Assembly (NCBI GenBank): GCA_963755635.1
Contig: CAVWKS010000008.1
Coordinates: forward strand, 124,001-188,000
Length of the DNA: 64,000 bases
Source: AC-32 sp963755635
GTDB lineage: Bacteria; Actinomycetota; Thermoleophilia; Gaiellales; Gaiellaceae
Reading direction: 5' to 3'
Shown here: one piece after another, positions 43,748 to 52,341 of the stretch
Layout of the letters: each line of letters opens with the position of its first letter
How positions within the stretch are numbered: position 1 is the first letter of the stretch
Notes under the pieces: model-generated
What the model was told of the DNA's origin: nothing
What the model saw: only the letters and a program-made list of their open reading frames with translations
The model's database searches: none
Made by a program: the position numbers and the translations under genes

Positions 43748-44427
43748 CGCACTGCCGCGACGAGCCGCTCGTACGCCTGCACGGGGTCGCCCCCGCCGAA
43801 CACGGCCGTCGCCGCGACGAACAGGCGCGCGCCCGCGGCATGCAGCTCGCCGATGTTCCCCTCGCCGACGCCGCCGTCGACCTGGATCGGAATCTCGTCG
43901 GGAAGCAGCCCGCGCAAGCGCCGGATGCGCTCGACCGACTCCGGGATGAACGCCTGGCCCGAGTAGCCCGGGTGGACGCTCATGCAGAGGACGAGGTCGA
44001 CGCCGGCCTCGACCGCGGCGGCGGCGACCGGCTCGACCTCCGTGTCCGGGTTGAAGACGAGCCCGGCCTGGAGACCGTGCTCTCGCGCGAGCGCGACCAC
44101 CTCGGGCAGGTTCGGGCAGACCTCGAAATGGACGGTGACGCTGTCCGCGCCCGCCTCGGCGAACTGCTGAACGTGCTTCGCAGGCTCGGCGACCATCAGG
44201 TGGCAGTCGAGCACGCCGCCGGCCTCGTGCACGCGCGGCGCGATCCACTCGAGCACGATCGGCCCCATCGTGATCGGCGGGATGAAATGGCCGTCGCCGA
44301 CGTCCCAGTGGAAGATGCGGCAACCCGCGCCGAGCAGCGCCTCGACCTGCTCGCCGAGGCGCGAGAAGTCGGCCGCGTAGAGCGACGGCTCGACCTCGGC
44401 GCCGCGGATCCAGTCGCCCCAGCTCAC
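43744..44427 (-). CDS. rpe: Ribulose-phosphate 3-epimerase
   Basis: A 227-residue TIM-barrel enzyme. It has the start EVEPSLYAADFSRLGEQVEAL, metal and acid residues in FHWDVGDGHFIPPITMGP, DCHLMVAEPAKHV, CMSVHPGYSGQAFIPES and IQVDGGVGEGNIGEL. It interconverts ribulose- and xylulose-5-phosphate; its product feeds the riboflavin pathway next to it. GTG 44427 overlaps the rsmB stop. Confidence 0.96.
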   Translation of the reverse strand: MSWGDWIRGAEVEPSLYAADFSRLGEQVEALLGAGCRIFHWDVGDGHFIPPITMGPIVLEWIAPRVHEAGGVLDCHLMVAEPAKHVQQFAEAGADSVTVHFEVCPNLPEVVALAREHGLQAGLVFNPDTEVEPVAAAAVEAGVDLVLCMSVHPGYSGQAFIPESVERIRRLRGLLPDEIPIQVDGGVGEGNIGELHAAGARLFVAATAVFGGGDPVQAYERLVAAVR

Positions 44428-45665
44428 GGTCCGGATCGTCGCAGACGCGCGATGAAGAAGCCCGACGTGCGGTCGCGGTGCGGCAGCGTGAGCAGGAACT
44501 CCGGCCGGCGCGGGTGCGCGAACTGCGGCCACTCCTCGCCGAGCGGCTCGACCTCGAGCCCGGCCTGGTCGACCACGTTCTCGTTCTCCTCGGCGCTGAT
44601 CGTGCAGACGGAGTAGAGGATCGTTCCGCCTGGGCGGACGCGCTCGGCAGCGACGGCGAGCAGCGCGCGCTGCAGCTCCGGCAGCGGCTTCCCGCGCCAG
44701 CGCAGGTCGGGCCGCGAGGCGAGCACGCCGAGGCCCGAGCACGGCGCATCGACCAGCACGCGGTCGTAGTCGCCGAGGTCGGCGGGGAGCTCGAGCGCGT
44801 CGGCGTTCAGCACGTGGACATTGCTCGCCCCGAGCCGGCGGCAGGTCTCCTCCAGCTCGCGCGCGCGGCCGGGGTGCTTCTCGATCGCCGTCACCTCGCC
44901 CGCGAGCTGCGTCGCCTTGCCGCCGGGCGCCGCGCAGAGGTCGAGGGTTCGCTCCCCGTCGCGTGCGCCCACGCACAAGCCCGCAAGCTGAGAGCCGCGG
45001 CTCTGCGGCCAGATCAGCCCCTCGCGCAGCGCCCGCTCGTCGACGCGTTCGACGTGCAGCGCGCCCGGGATCTCGGCGTCCGGAGTGCCCGCGACCTCCC
45101 CAGGCTTCCGCTCGTTCCGCCGGACGACGGTCTCGAGCGGCTCGTTCTGCGCCCGCATCAGCGCGAGCGCCTCGTCAGGCCCGAGCTCGCGCCACCAGAG
45201 CTCCGCGACCCAGTCGGGGTACGAGTGCCGGAGCGCCGCCTCGCGCGGCGTCGCCTCCGGCAGCGAGTCCAGCAGCTCCCGCAGCCCGAGCGCGAGCCGC
45301 CGCATCACCGCATTCGTGAACGAGACCGCGCGCTCCAGCCCAGCCGCGCGCACGAGCTCGACCGACTCGTTCACGGCCGCGTGCACGGCAACGTCGGAGA
45401 AGCCGAGCTGGTAGGCGCCGAGCCGAAGCGCCGCGCGAACCGGCGCGTCGAGCTTCGCGACCGGCCGCCGCCCGAGAGCCTCGATCCCGTGGTCGAGCGT
45501 GCGGGCCCGCTGGATCGTCCCGTACGCGAGCCGCTGCGCGAGCGCGCGGTCGCGCTCGTCGAGCCCACGCGCGGCCGACGGGAACGCGCGGTCGGCGTAG
45601 GCGTCGTCCTCGAACACGCGCAGCAACGTCTCGAACGCGGCGCGCCGCGCGGGCGAGACACTCAC
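44424..45665 (-). CDS. rsmB: 16S rRNA (cytosine967-C5)-methyltransferase
   Basis: A 413-residue RsmB/Sun protein. The N-terminal NusB-like domain (ARRAAFETLLRVFEDDAYADRAF, ALAQRLAYGTIQRARTLDHGI) is followed by a Rossmann methylase with LDLCAAPGGKATQLAGE, VLVDAPCSGLGVLASRPDLRW, the second catalytic Cys region YSVCTISAEENE. It methylates C967 of 16S rRNA. It overlaps fmt by four bases. Confidence 0.95.
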   Translation of the reverse strand: MSVSPARRAAFETLLRVFEDDAYADRAFPSAARGLDERDRALAQRLAYGTIQRARTLDHGIEALGRRPVAKLDAPVRAALRLGAYQLGFSDVAVHAAVNESVELVRAAGLERAVSFTNAVMRRLALGLRELLDSLPEATPREAALRHSYPDWVAELWWRELGPDEALALMRAQNEPLETVVRRNERKPGEVAGTPDAEIPGALHVERVDERALREGLIWPQSRGSQLAGLCVGARDGERTLDLCAAPGGKATQLAGEVTAIEKHPGRARELEETCRRLGASNVHVLNADALELPADLGDYDRVLVDAPCSGLGVLASRPDLRWRGKPLPELQRALLAVAAERVRPGGTILYSVCTISAEENENVVDQAGLEVEPLGEEWPQFAHPRRPEFLLTLPHRDRTSGFFIARLRRSGP

Positions 45666-46450
45666 CGCAGTCCGCGCAGGAACTCGTCGTACGTCATCCG
45701 GCGCCGCCCTTCCGGCTGCACCTCGACCGGCACGAGCTTGCCGTCCTCGACACGCGCGCGCCAGATCGTCACCGGCCGCCCCTCCAGCTCCCCGCGCGCC
45801 CCGATGTGCGGCGAGAGGGCGCGCACCTGGTTCAGCAGCTCCTCGGGCGGCCGGCTCCAGTCCAGCACCCGGTCGTCGGGGCCGATCTTCTCAGCGTAGG
45901 TGACGCCCTCGGTGGGCTGCGGGGTGAACTTCGGCTCGGGCAGCACCTCCTCGAGCAGCTCGACGCCGAGCTCGGCCGTCCGCGCCGCGATCGACGCGTA
46001 GTCGTCTTCCTCGCCGACCGCGAACGCGCTCTGCGCCGCGATCGGCCCCGCGTCGAGCTCGGGCACGAGCTTGATGATCGTCGTGCCGGTCTCCTTGTCG
46101 CCGGCCATCAGCGCCCGCTCGATCGGCGCAGCGCCGCGCCAGCGCGGAAGCAGCGACGGGTGGACGTTGAGCCAGAGGGCGCGGTCGAGCACCGGCTCGG
46201 GGATGAGCGCTCCGTAGGCGGCGAGCACGACGGTCGCCTCCTCGGGATCGAAGTCCTCGAGCCGCTCGGGCTGGCGCACCTCGATCCCCAGCCGCTCTGC
46301 CGTCTCCTTCGCGGGCGGCGGCCCCACGCGCCGGCCTCGCCCACGCGGCCGGTCGGGGCGGGTCAGCACGTACGCGATGTCGTGGCGCGCCGCCAGCCGT
46401 TCGAGCACGTCGGCGCCGAACGGCGCCGTCGCGGCGACCGCGAGCCGCAC
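45662..46450 (-). CDS. fmt: Methionyl-tRNA formyltransferase
   Basis: A 262-residue Fmt, shorter than the usual 305-320. The N-terminal catalytic half has VLTRPDRPRGRGRR, LNVHPSLLPRWRGAAPIERALMAGD with the catalytic His and ETGTTIIKLVPELDAGPI. The C-terminal tRNA-contact domain is shortened but ends with TYDEFLRGL. It formylates initiator Met-tRNA. GTG 46450 is taken as the start; it forms TAGTG with a possible def stop. Five more codons upstream, to 46465, are an alternative. Confidence 0.9.
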   Translation of the reverse strand: MRLAVAATAPFGADVLERLAARHDIAYVLTRPDRPRGRGRRVGPPPAKETAERLGIEVRQPERLEDFDPEEATVVLAAYGALIPEPVLDRALWLNVHPSLLPRWRGAAPIERALMAGDKETGTTIIKLVPELDAGPIAAQSAFAVGEEDDYASIAARTAELGVELLEEVLPEPKFTPQPTEGVTYAEKIGPDDRVLDWSRPPEELLNQVRALSPHIGARGELEGRPVTIWRARVEDGKLVPVEVQPEGRRRMTYDEFLRGLR

Positions 46451-47018
46451 TAGCGAATCGAGCACGGGCTGCGGCCGCAGCGATCGCGAGCGCCTCGCGC
46501 CGGGCTTCCGGAGTCGTCCGGTCGAGGATCAGGATCCCGTCGAGGTGGTCCAGCTCGTGCTGGGTGACCCGCGCAGACAGTCCTTCGAGCTCGAGCCGTA
46601 CATCCTCGCCCGTCGGGCTCTTCGCCTCGACAGTGACGCGCTCGTGCCGCTCGACCGGGATCACGACGCCCTGGAGCGAGAGGCAGCCCTCGTCGTCAAC
46701 GGCCCGCTCGTCGGAGGTCTCGGTGAACACCGGGTTCACGAGCGCGAGCGGCTCGGTCTCGGGGTCCGGCTGGAAGATGAAGACGCGCTGCAGGACTCCG
46801 ATCTGCGTCGCGGCGAGCCCGAGCCCGTTCGCGTCGCGCAGAAGGTGCTTCATCCGCTCGACCAGCTGAGCGAGCCCGCTGTCGAACTCCGAGACCTCGT
46901 TCGCCCGCATCCGCAGCGCCGGGTCCGGGTACTGCCGCACCTGCGCCAGCGCGACGCGACGCCTGGCCTCGGCCTCGGCGTCGAGCGTCTCCTCCCGGAT
47001 CTGGCCCGCTTCGCTCAC
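46450..47018 (-). CDS. def: Peptide deformylase (3' end uncertain)
   Basis: A deformylase of about 189 residues. The three metal and catalytic motifs are GLGLAATQIGV, EGCLSLQG and QHELDHLDGILI. A short N-terminal extension (MSEAGQIREETLDAEAEARRR) precedes the fold. The given frame does not stop at the end of the gene and runs on inside fmt for 560 bases, doubling the normal size. A TAG overlapping the fmt GTG becomes in frame if one base is missing near 46480, so I end it there. Confidence 0.88.
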
Positions 47019-47033
47019 TGCGCCAATCTTAGG

Positions 47034-48950
47034 TCAGAGCTGCTGGGGGTCGACGTCGACGACAGCGGTCACACCGGCTCGGCGCATCGCGGGCGCCGCG
47101 GCAGCCAGGAGCTGCGCCGCGCGCGAGGCCACGCGCCGGGGCTCGTCCGTCTTCGCGACGAGCTGCGCGCGGTGCTTGCCGCGCAGCCGGAAGAGCGGCG
47201 CGGGCCCGAGCAGGTCGCCGCCCGCGCCGTCGAGGCCCGCGCGCAGCTCCTCGAGCAGCCTGCGCGCGTCGCCCTCGTCCGGTGCCGTGACGAGGACGCG
47301 CACGAGGTGCCGGAACGGCGGATAGCCGAGCTCGCGGCGCCGCTCGAGCTCGTCGGCGAGGAACCGTGGGACGTCGTGCCGCGCGGCGAGCACCAGCGGG
47401 CGCGCGTCGGGCTGGAAGGTCTGCACCAGCACGCGTCCCGGCGCGTCGCGGCCGCTGCGGCCCGCGAGCTGCGTGACGAGCTGGAACGTCCGCTCCTCCG
47501 CCCGCAGGTCGGGCAGCCCGAGGCCGGTGTCCGCGTCCACGACCGCCGCGAGCTCGACGCCGGCGAAGTGGTGACCCTTCGCGACCATCTGCGTCCCGAG
47601 CAGGACGGCCCGGTCGGTGTCGCGGAAGCGGCGCAAGGCGTCGGCGAGCTGCTCCGGCCGCGCGGCGGTGTCCGCGTCGAGCCGGATCAGCTCGAGCTCC
47701 GGCACGCGCGTGGCCAGCTCGCGCTCGAGCCGCTGCGTGCCCGCGCCGATCCGCGCCAGCTCGACCGAGCGGCATTCGGGGCACTCCTCCGGGACCGGCT
47801 GCGAGTAGCCGCAGTGGTGGCAGCGCAGCGCGCGGTCGCGGTGGAGCACGAGCGCGACGTCGCAGTCGCGGCAGCGGAAGGTCGCACCGCACGCTCGGCA
47901 ATGGAGCGCCGGCGCGACGCCGCGGCGGTTGAGGAGCAGGATCGCCTTGCCGCCGCGCTCCGCGATCCTGCCGAGCTCCTTCAGCAGCGGCGCCGAGAGC
48001 GGATACCCGGCCTCGCGGCGCAGGTCGACGATCTTGACCGGCGGCAGCTTGCCTCCGATCCGCTCGCCGAGCTCGAGCCGCTCGAGCGCCGCCCAGCTCT
48101 CGGGCCGAGGCGTCGCGCTCCCGTAGACGACCGTTGCCCCCTCGAGCGCCGCCCGCTTCGCCGCCACGGTACGCGCGTCATAGCGCGGGTCCGATTCCTG
48201 CTTGTAGGACGGATCGTGCTCCTCGTCGACGCAGATCAGGCCGACGCCGTGCATCGGCGCGAAGATCGCCGAGCGCGCGCCGACCACGACCCGCGCGGCT
48301 CCACTCGCGATCCGCTCGCGCTCGTCGCGCCGCTCGGCGTCCGTCAGCCCGGAATGCAGCAGCGCGACCGAGTCGCCGAAGCGCGCGCGGAAGCGGCCGA
48401 CGGTCTGCGGCGTGAGCGCGATCTCCGGCACGAGCACGATCGTCCCGAGGCCGCGTTCGAGCGCCGCGGCCGCGGCCTGCAGGTAGACCTCGGTCTTGCC
48501 GCTGCCGGTCGGGCCGTAGAGCAGGAAGCGCCCGCCTTCCGCGATCCGCGCCAGCGCCGCCTGCTGGTCGTCGCTCAGCCGCGCGGGCTCGGCTTCTCCC
48601 TCCAGCGACTGCCCCACCGCCGGCGAGGCCTGTTCCTTCCGCCGCTGCCGGCGCACCGGCGCGACCAGCTCGAGCGCCCGGGCCGGCGTCGAGCCGTAGT
48701 AGTCGGCGAGCCAGAGGGCCAGGTCGACGAGCGTCGGCGGCAGCTCGTAGAGGACGCGCTCGACCGGCAGCGTCTTGATCCCGACCGGCGCCGCGTCCAC
48801 GACCGCGACCACGACGCCCCGCGCGCGAGAGCGGCCGAACGGCACCGAGACGACGGCGCCCTTCCCCGCGCCTTCCGGCAGCTCGTACGTGAACTCGCGC
48901 CCGCTGAGGGCACGCGCCGTCACGAGCGGCACCACCGTCCCGTAGCTCAC
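47034..48950 (-). CDS. priA: Primosomal protein N' (replication restart helicase)
   Basis: A 638-residue PriA. The N-terminal DNA-binding part (ELPEGAGKGAVVSVPFGRS) precedes the helicase with LLYGPTGSGKTEVYLQ, VPEIALTPQ, LICVDEEHDPSYKQ and GSATPRPESW. The zinc region has CRACGATFRCRDC and CHHCGYSQPVPEECPEC. Length is on the short side of normal. It restarts replication at stalled forks. The last residues and the def start are 16 bases apart. Confidence 0.93.
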   Translation of the reverse strand: MSYGTVVPLVTARALSGREFTYELPEGAGKGAVVSVPFGRSRARGVVVAVVDAAPVGIKTLPVERVLYELPPTLVDLALWLADYYGSTPARALELVAPVRRQRRKEQASPAVGQSLEGEAEPARLSDDQQAALARIAEGGRFLLYGPTGSGKTEVYLQAAAAALERGLGTIVLVPEIALTPQTVGRFRARFGDSVALLHSGLTDAERRDERERIASGAARVVVGARSAIFAPMHGVGLICVDEEHDPSYKQESDPRYDARTVAAKRAALEGATVVYGSATPRPESWAALERLELGERIGGKLPPVKIVDLRREAGYPLSAPLLKELGRIAERGGKAILLLNRRGVAPALHCRACGATFRCRDCDVALVLHRDRALRCHHCGYSQPVPEECPECRSVELARIGAGTQRLERELATRVPELELIRLDADTAARPEQLADALRRFRDTDRAVLLGTQMVAKGHHFAGVELAAVVDADTGLGLPDLRAEERTFQLVTQLAGRSGRDAPGRVLVQTFQPDARPLVLAARHDVPRFLADELERRRELGYPPFRHLVRVLVTAPDEGDARRLLEELRAGLDGAGGDLLGPAPLFRLRGKHRAQLVAKTDEPRRVASRAAQLLAAAAPAMRRAGVTAVVDVDPQQL

Positions 48951-48959
48951 GCGTTGAGG

Positions 48960-49790
48960 CTAGACGCCGGCCGCGACGAGCACGAAGTTCGTGCCGAACC
49001 CGAGCGTCAGCCCGAGCAGCAACCCCCACGCCGTGAGCGTCTTCGTCGAGAAGAGCCGGCAGACGTTCAGCAGCTCCATCACGACGTAGAGGATCGAGCC
49101 CGCGGCGAGCGTGAGGAAGACCACTGAGACCGCGGTCGACGTCCACGCCTGCCCGACCAGCGTCCCGAAGAAGGTCGGGAAGCCGGCGATCACGCCCATC
49201 AGCCCGAGGAAGCGCCAGCTCGGCGGCTCGGCGTCACCGGTCAGCGGCGCGACGATGCCGAAGCCTTCGGTCGCGTTGTGCAGCCCGAAGCCGATCACCA
49301 GCACATAGGCGAGGCTGAGCTTGTTGAGCGCCGCGGCCTGGCCGATCGCGAGCCCCTCGGAGAAGTTGTGCAGGCCGATCCCGGTCGCGATGAAGAGCGC
49401 GAGCCAGCGCGCCGGCGTCAGCCCGACGAAGTGCGAGCGCTCGAGCTCGCCGGCGGACGCGGCGCCGGGCCCGAGGAAGCTCCTGCGCCGCCGAGCCTTC
49501 ATCCACGAGTCGTAGTAGACGAGGCCCATCAGCCCGGCGGCGAACCCGCCGAACGCGAGCAGCGCCAGCCACGAGAAACGTCCCCAGTTCGACGCGTGCA
49601 GCGCGTCCGTGACGGGCTCGATCGCGTCGGTGAGCACGTCCCAGAACAGGAAGAGCAGGATCCCGGTCGCCGTCGCGCTCAGGAACGCCTTGAAGCCCTG
49701 GCCGACGTCGTGCATCCGTCCCATCGGCAGGCCGATGAAGATCGTCAGGCCCGCGAGGGCCCCGAGCAGCAGGATGTGGGCGGTCGACAC
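48960..49790 (-). CDS. ZIP family metal transporter
   Basis: A 276-residue protein with about eight membrane helices. The ZIP metal motifs are in helix IV, IGLHNFSEGLAIGQA, and helix V, FGLHNATEGFGIVAP. It imports zinc, manganese or iron. GTG 49790 starts only two bases from a perfect 7-bp inverted repeat that lies between it and the divergent DtxR-type gene, so the transporter is probably controlled by that regulator. The operator position would cover the start region of a short-leader transcript. Confidence 0.88.
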   Translation of the reverse strand: MSTAHILLLGALAGLTIFIGLPMGRMHDVGQGFKAFLSATATGILLFLFWDVLTDAIEPVTDALHASNWGRFSWLALLAFGGFAAGLMGLVYYDSWMKARRRRSFLGPGAASAGELERSHFVGLTPARWLALFIATGIGLHNFSEGLAIGQAAALNKLSLAYVLVIGFGLHNATEGFGIVAPLTGDAEPPSWRFLGLMGVIAGFPTFFGTLVGQAWTSTAVSVVFLTLAAGSILYVVMELLNVCRLFSTKTLTAWGLLLGLTLGFGTNFVLVAAGV

Positions 49791-49791
49791 T

Positions 49792-49809
49792 TGTAAGGGT
49801 CACCTTACA
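49792..49809. promoter_or_regulatory. Palindromic operator between ZIP transporter and DtxR-type regulator
   Basis: TGTAAGG-GTCA-CCTTACA is a perfect 7-4-7 inverted repeat in the 43-base gap between divergent starts at 49790 and 49834. Size, symmetry and place fit a metal-dependent repressor site of the DtxR/MntR type, which commonly contains TNAGG half-sites. It could control both genes. Confidence 0.75.
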
Positions 49810-49833
49810 TACGGCCTGCGTAGACTCGTCGGC

Positions 49834-50517
49834 ATGGCCCAAGGCCACTCCGTGGACGAGTACCTGGAGACGATCTACTTCCTCGCGTTCCCGATCGGGG
49901 AGTACCACCCGCAGGTCTCCGGGGCGCCCACGCTCGCTGCACGCGTCGCCGAGATGCTGGGAGTTTCCCGCGCCTCTGCCGGCGAGATGCTGAAGCGGCT
50001 CGAGGCCGAAGGGCTCGTCGAGCGCGGCGAGCGCAAAGAGGCGATCCTGACCCCGGCCGGCCGGGCGCGCGCCGAGCAGGTCGTCCGCAAGCACCGCATC
50101 GTCGAGCGGCTCCTGACCGACTTCATGGGCTACACGCCGGCCGAGGCGCACGTCCACGCCGACGAGATCGGCGAGAGCTTCAGCGACGACATGATCGAGC
50201 GGATCAGCGAGAGGCTCGGCCACCCGGACCGCTGCCCCCACGGCTGGCCGGTCGACACCGATTTCGAGCAGGCCGAGAACCGAGAGCTTGCGGCGCTGGC
50301 CGACCTCGAGCCGGGCACGCGCGCCGAGATCGTCCGGCTCGCCGAGCACGACGGCGAGCTCCTGCACTGGTTCTACGACCAGGGCTTCGTCCCGGGCACC
50401 GAAGTCGAGGTGCGCGAGACCCAGCCCGCCGCCGAGCAGCTCACCGTGCGTCTGAACGGCGACGAGCGCACGATCGCCGAGAAGGCAGCGGCCGGCCTCT
50501 TCGTGCGACCGGCGTGA
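49834..50517 (+). CDS. DtxR/MntR-family metal-dependent transcriptional regulator
   Basis: A 227-residue regulator. The N-terminal winged helix (VDEYLETIYFL, LAARVAEMLGVSRASAGEMLKRLEAEGLVERG) is followed by the dimerisation and metal domain (ERLLTDFMGYTPAEAHVHADEIGESFSDDMIERI, HPDRCPHGWPV) and a C-terminal SH3-like FeoA domain (LEPGTRAEIVRLAE to DERTIAEKAAAGLFV). Such proteins bind Mn, Fe or Zn and repress uptake genes. It is divergent from the ZIP gene across the palindrome. Its stop overlaps the deacetylase start by GTGA. Confidence 0.9.
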   Translation: MAQGHSVDEYLETIYFLAFPIGEYHPQVSGAPTLAARVAEMLGVSRASAGEMLKRLEAEGLVERGERKEAILTPAGRARAEQVVRKHRIVERLLTDFMGYTPAEAHVHADEIGESFSDDMIERISERLGHPDRCPHGWPVDTDFEQAENRELAALADLEPGTRAEIVRLAEHDGELLHWFYDQGFVPGTEVEVRETQPAAEQLTVRLNGDERTIAEKAAAGLFVRPA

Positions 50518-51108
50518 AGCTCGCTTTGACCTTCGACGACGGTCCTTCGGCCTGGACCGGGACGGCGCTCGACCTCTTGCGGGAGCACGACGCCCGCGCG
50601 ACGTTCTTCCTGATCGGCCAGCGCGTCCGCGAGCGGCCGGACGACGTGCGCCGCATTCGTCGCGGAAGGGCACGAGGTCGGCAGCCACACGCTCACGCAC
50701 CCGCGCCTGACGGAGATCCCGGACGACGAGGTGCGCTCCGAGATCCTCGGCGGCGTCGAGGCACTCGAGCAAGTGGTCGGCGAGCGCCCTCGGCTCTTCC
50801 GCGCGCCCGGCTTTCACGCCGCGGAGCGCGAGCTGGCGATCGTCGCGGAGCTCGGGCTCGATGCCGTCTTCGCGGACATTGACCCCGAAGACTGGCGCGC
50901 AGAAAAGGACTCCCACACGATCTTCCGCCACGTCCTCAACGGAGCCCGCGAAGGCGCGATCGTCGACCTCCACGACGGCTACCCGCCGCCGCCGACGACC
51001 GCCCGCGACGACTGCACGCCGACCGTCGAGGCGCTCGACCACCTCCTGCCGTGCCTCCGCGCGGAGGGCTACGAGCTGGTGACTGTCTCGGCGCTCGCGG
51101 CCGACTGA
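50514..51108 (+). CDS. Polysaccharide deacetylase family protein (frameshifted)
   Basis: About 197 residues in two frames joined by one extra base near 50650. The start has the NodB-domain motif LALTFDDGPSAWTGTALDLL and ATFFLIGQRV; the rest carries GHEVGSHTLTHPRL (metal His residues), FRAPGFHAAE and DLHDGYPP. Members remove N-acetyl groups from peptidoglycan, chitin or other sugars, or related amides. No signal peptide is seen, so the protein may be cytoplasmic. Its end overlaps the metK end by 40 bases on the opposite strand. Confidence 0.82.
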
Positions 51109-52328
51109 CCGGCGGCTGCGCGGAGCGCGTCGGCCTTGTCGGTGCGCTCCCACGTGAAGTCGTGGTCGTCGCGGCCGAAGTGGCCGTACGCGGCGGTCTT
51201 GGCGTAGATCGGGCGCTGCAGGTCGAGATCGCGCAGGATCGCCGCGGGGCGCAGGTCGAAGTGCTCGCGGATCAGCTCCTGGATCAGCGCAACCGGCTTC
51301 GTCTCCGTGCCGAAGGTGCGAACCGCGATCGAGACCGGATGCGCGACGCCGATCGCGTAGGCGACATTCACCTCGCACCGCTCGGCCAGCCCGGCCGCGA
51401 CCACGTTCTTCGCGACGTAGCGAGCCGCGTAGGCCGCCGAGCGGTCGACCTTCGTCGGGTCCTTGCCGGAGAACGCGCCGCCGCCGTGCCGCGCCGCGCC
51501 GCCGTAGGTGTCGACGATGATCTTGCGCCCGGTCAGGCCGGTGTCGCCCATCGGCCCGCCGATCACGAACTTGCCGGTCGGGTTGACGTAGACGAAGTCG
51601 CGCTCGCCGAAGCGCTTCTCGTCGTAGAGATCGTGCGGCAGGATCGGATGCAGGACGCGCTCGATCAGGTCGGGCTTGATCAGTGACTCGGCATCGCAGC
51701 CGTCGGCATGCTGGGTCGACACGAGGATCCGCTCGATCTCGACGGGCATCTGCCGGCCGGCCTCGTCGGTCTCGTAGCGGACGGTCACCTGCGCCTTGCC
51801 GTCGGGCCGCAGGTAGGGCAGCTCGCCCACCTTGCGCACCTCGGCGAGCCGCTTGCAGATCTTGTGCGCGAGCATGATCGGCAGCGGCATCAGCTCGGCC
51901 GTCTCGTTGCTCGCGTAGCCGAACATCATCCCCTGGTCGCCCGCGCCGACCAGGTCGAGCGGGTCGTCGTCCGACGGATCGTGCTGGCGCTCGAACGACT
52001 CGTCGACGCCCTGCGCAATGTCCGGCGACTGCTCGTCGATCGCGACCACGACGCCGCAGGTGTGCGCGTCGAAGCCCCACTCCGAATGCGTGTAGCCGAT
52101 CTCCGCGATCTTCTTGCGCACGAGCGCCGGGATGTCGACGTAGGTCTCGGTCGTGATCTCGCCGGCGACGACCACGAGGCCGGTCGTGATCAGCGTCTCG
52201 CAGGCAACCCGGCCGGTCGGGTCGTCGGCGAGCACCGCATCGAGCACGGCGTCGGAGATCTGGTCGGCGACCTTGTCGGGATGCCCTTCGGTGACCGACT
52301 CGGACGTGAAGAGGAACTCGCGTGCCAC
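51069..52328 (-). CDS. metK: S-adenosylmethionine synthetase
   Basis: A 419-residue enzyme making SAM from ATP and methionine. Motifs are FTSESVTEGHPDKVADQISDAVLDA, GAGDQGMMFGYASNET, GRKIIVDTYGGAARHGGGAFSGKDPTKVDRSAAYAARY and the AYAIGVAHPVSI segment. It is slightly longer than the 390-400 typical owing to a C-terminal tail. GTG 52328 is the start. It lies 13 bases after the DUF3352 lipoprotein gene. Confidence 0.96.
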   Translation of the reverse strand: MAREFLFTSESVTEGHPDKVADQISDAVLDAVLADDPTGRVACETLITTGLVVVAGEITTETYVDIPALVRKKIAEIGYTHSEWGFDAHTCGVVVAIDEQSPDIAQGVDESFERQHDPSDDDPLDLVGAGDQGMMFGYASNETAELMPLPIMLAHKICKRLAEVRKVGELPYLRPDGKAQVTVRYETDEAGRQMPVEIERILVSTQHADGCDAESLIKPDLIERVLHPILPHDLYDEKRFGERDFVYVNPTGKFVIGGPMGDTGLTGRKIIVDTYGGAARHGGGAFSGKDPTKVDRSAAYAARYVAKNVVAAGLAERCEVNVAYAIGVAHPVSIAVRTFGTETKPVALIQELIREHFDLRPAAILRDLDLQRPIYAKTAAYGHFGRDDHDFTWERTDKADALRAAAGQSAASAETVTSS

Positions 52329-52341
52329 AGGGCGGATCAGG

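Noticed and set aside
42785..43750. FMN riboswitch for the riboflavin operon
   Set aside because: ribD overlaps rpe by four bases and the other rib genes overlap or nearly touch, so there is no space for the element inside the operon.
42803..44749. A 648-residue frame covering ribD and part of rpe
   Set aside because: The region upstream of ATG 43747 is out of frame with rpe and Arg/Ser-rich; RibD has its normal length from 43747.
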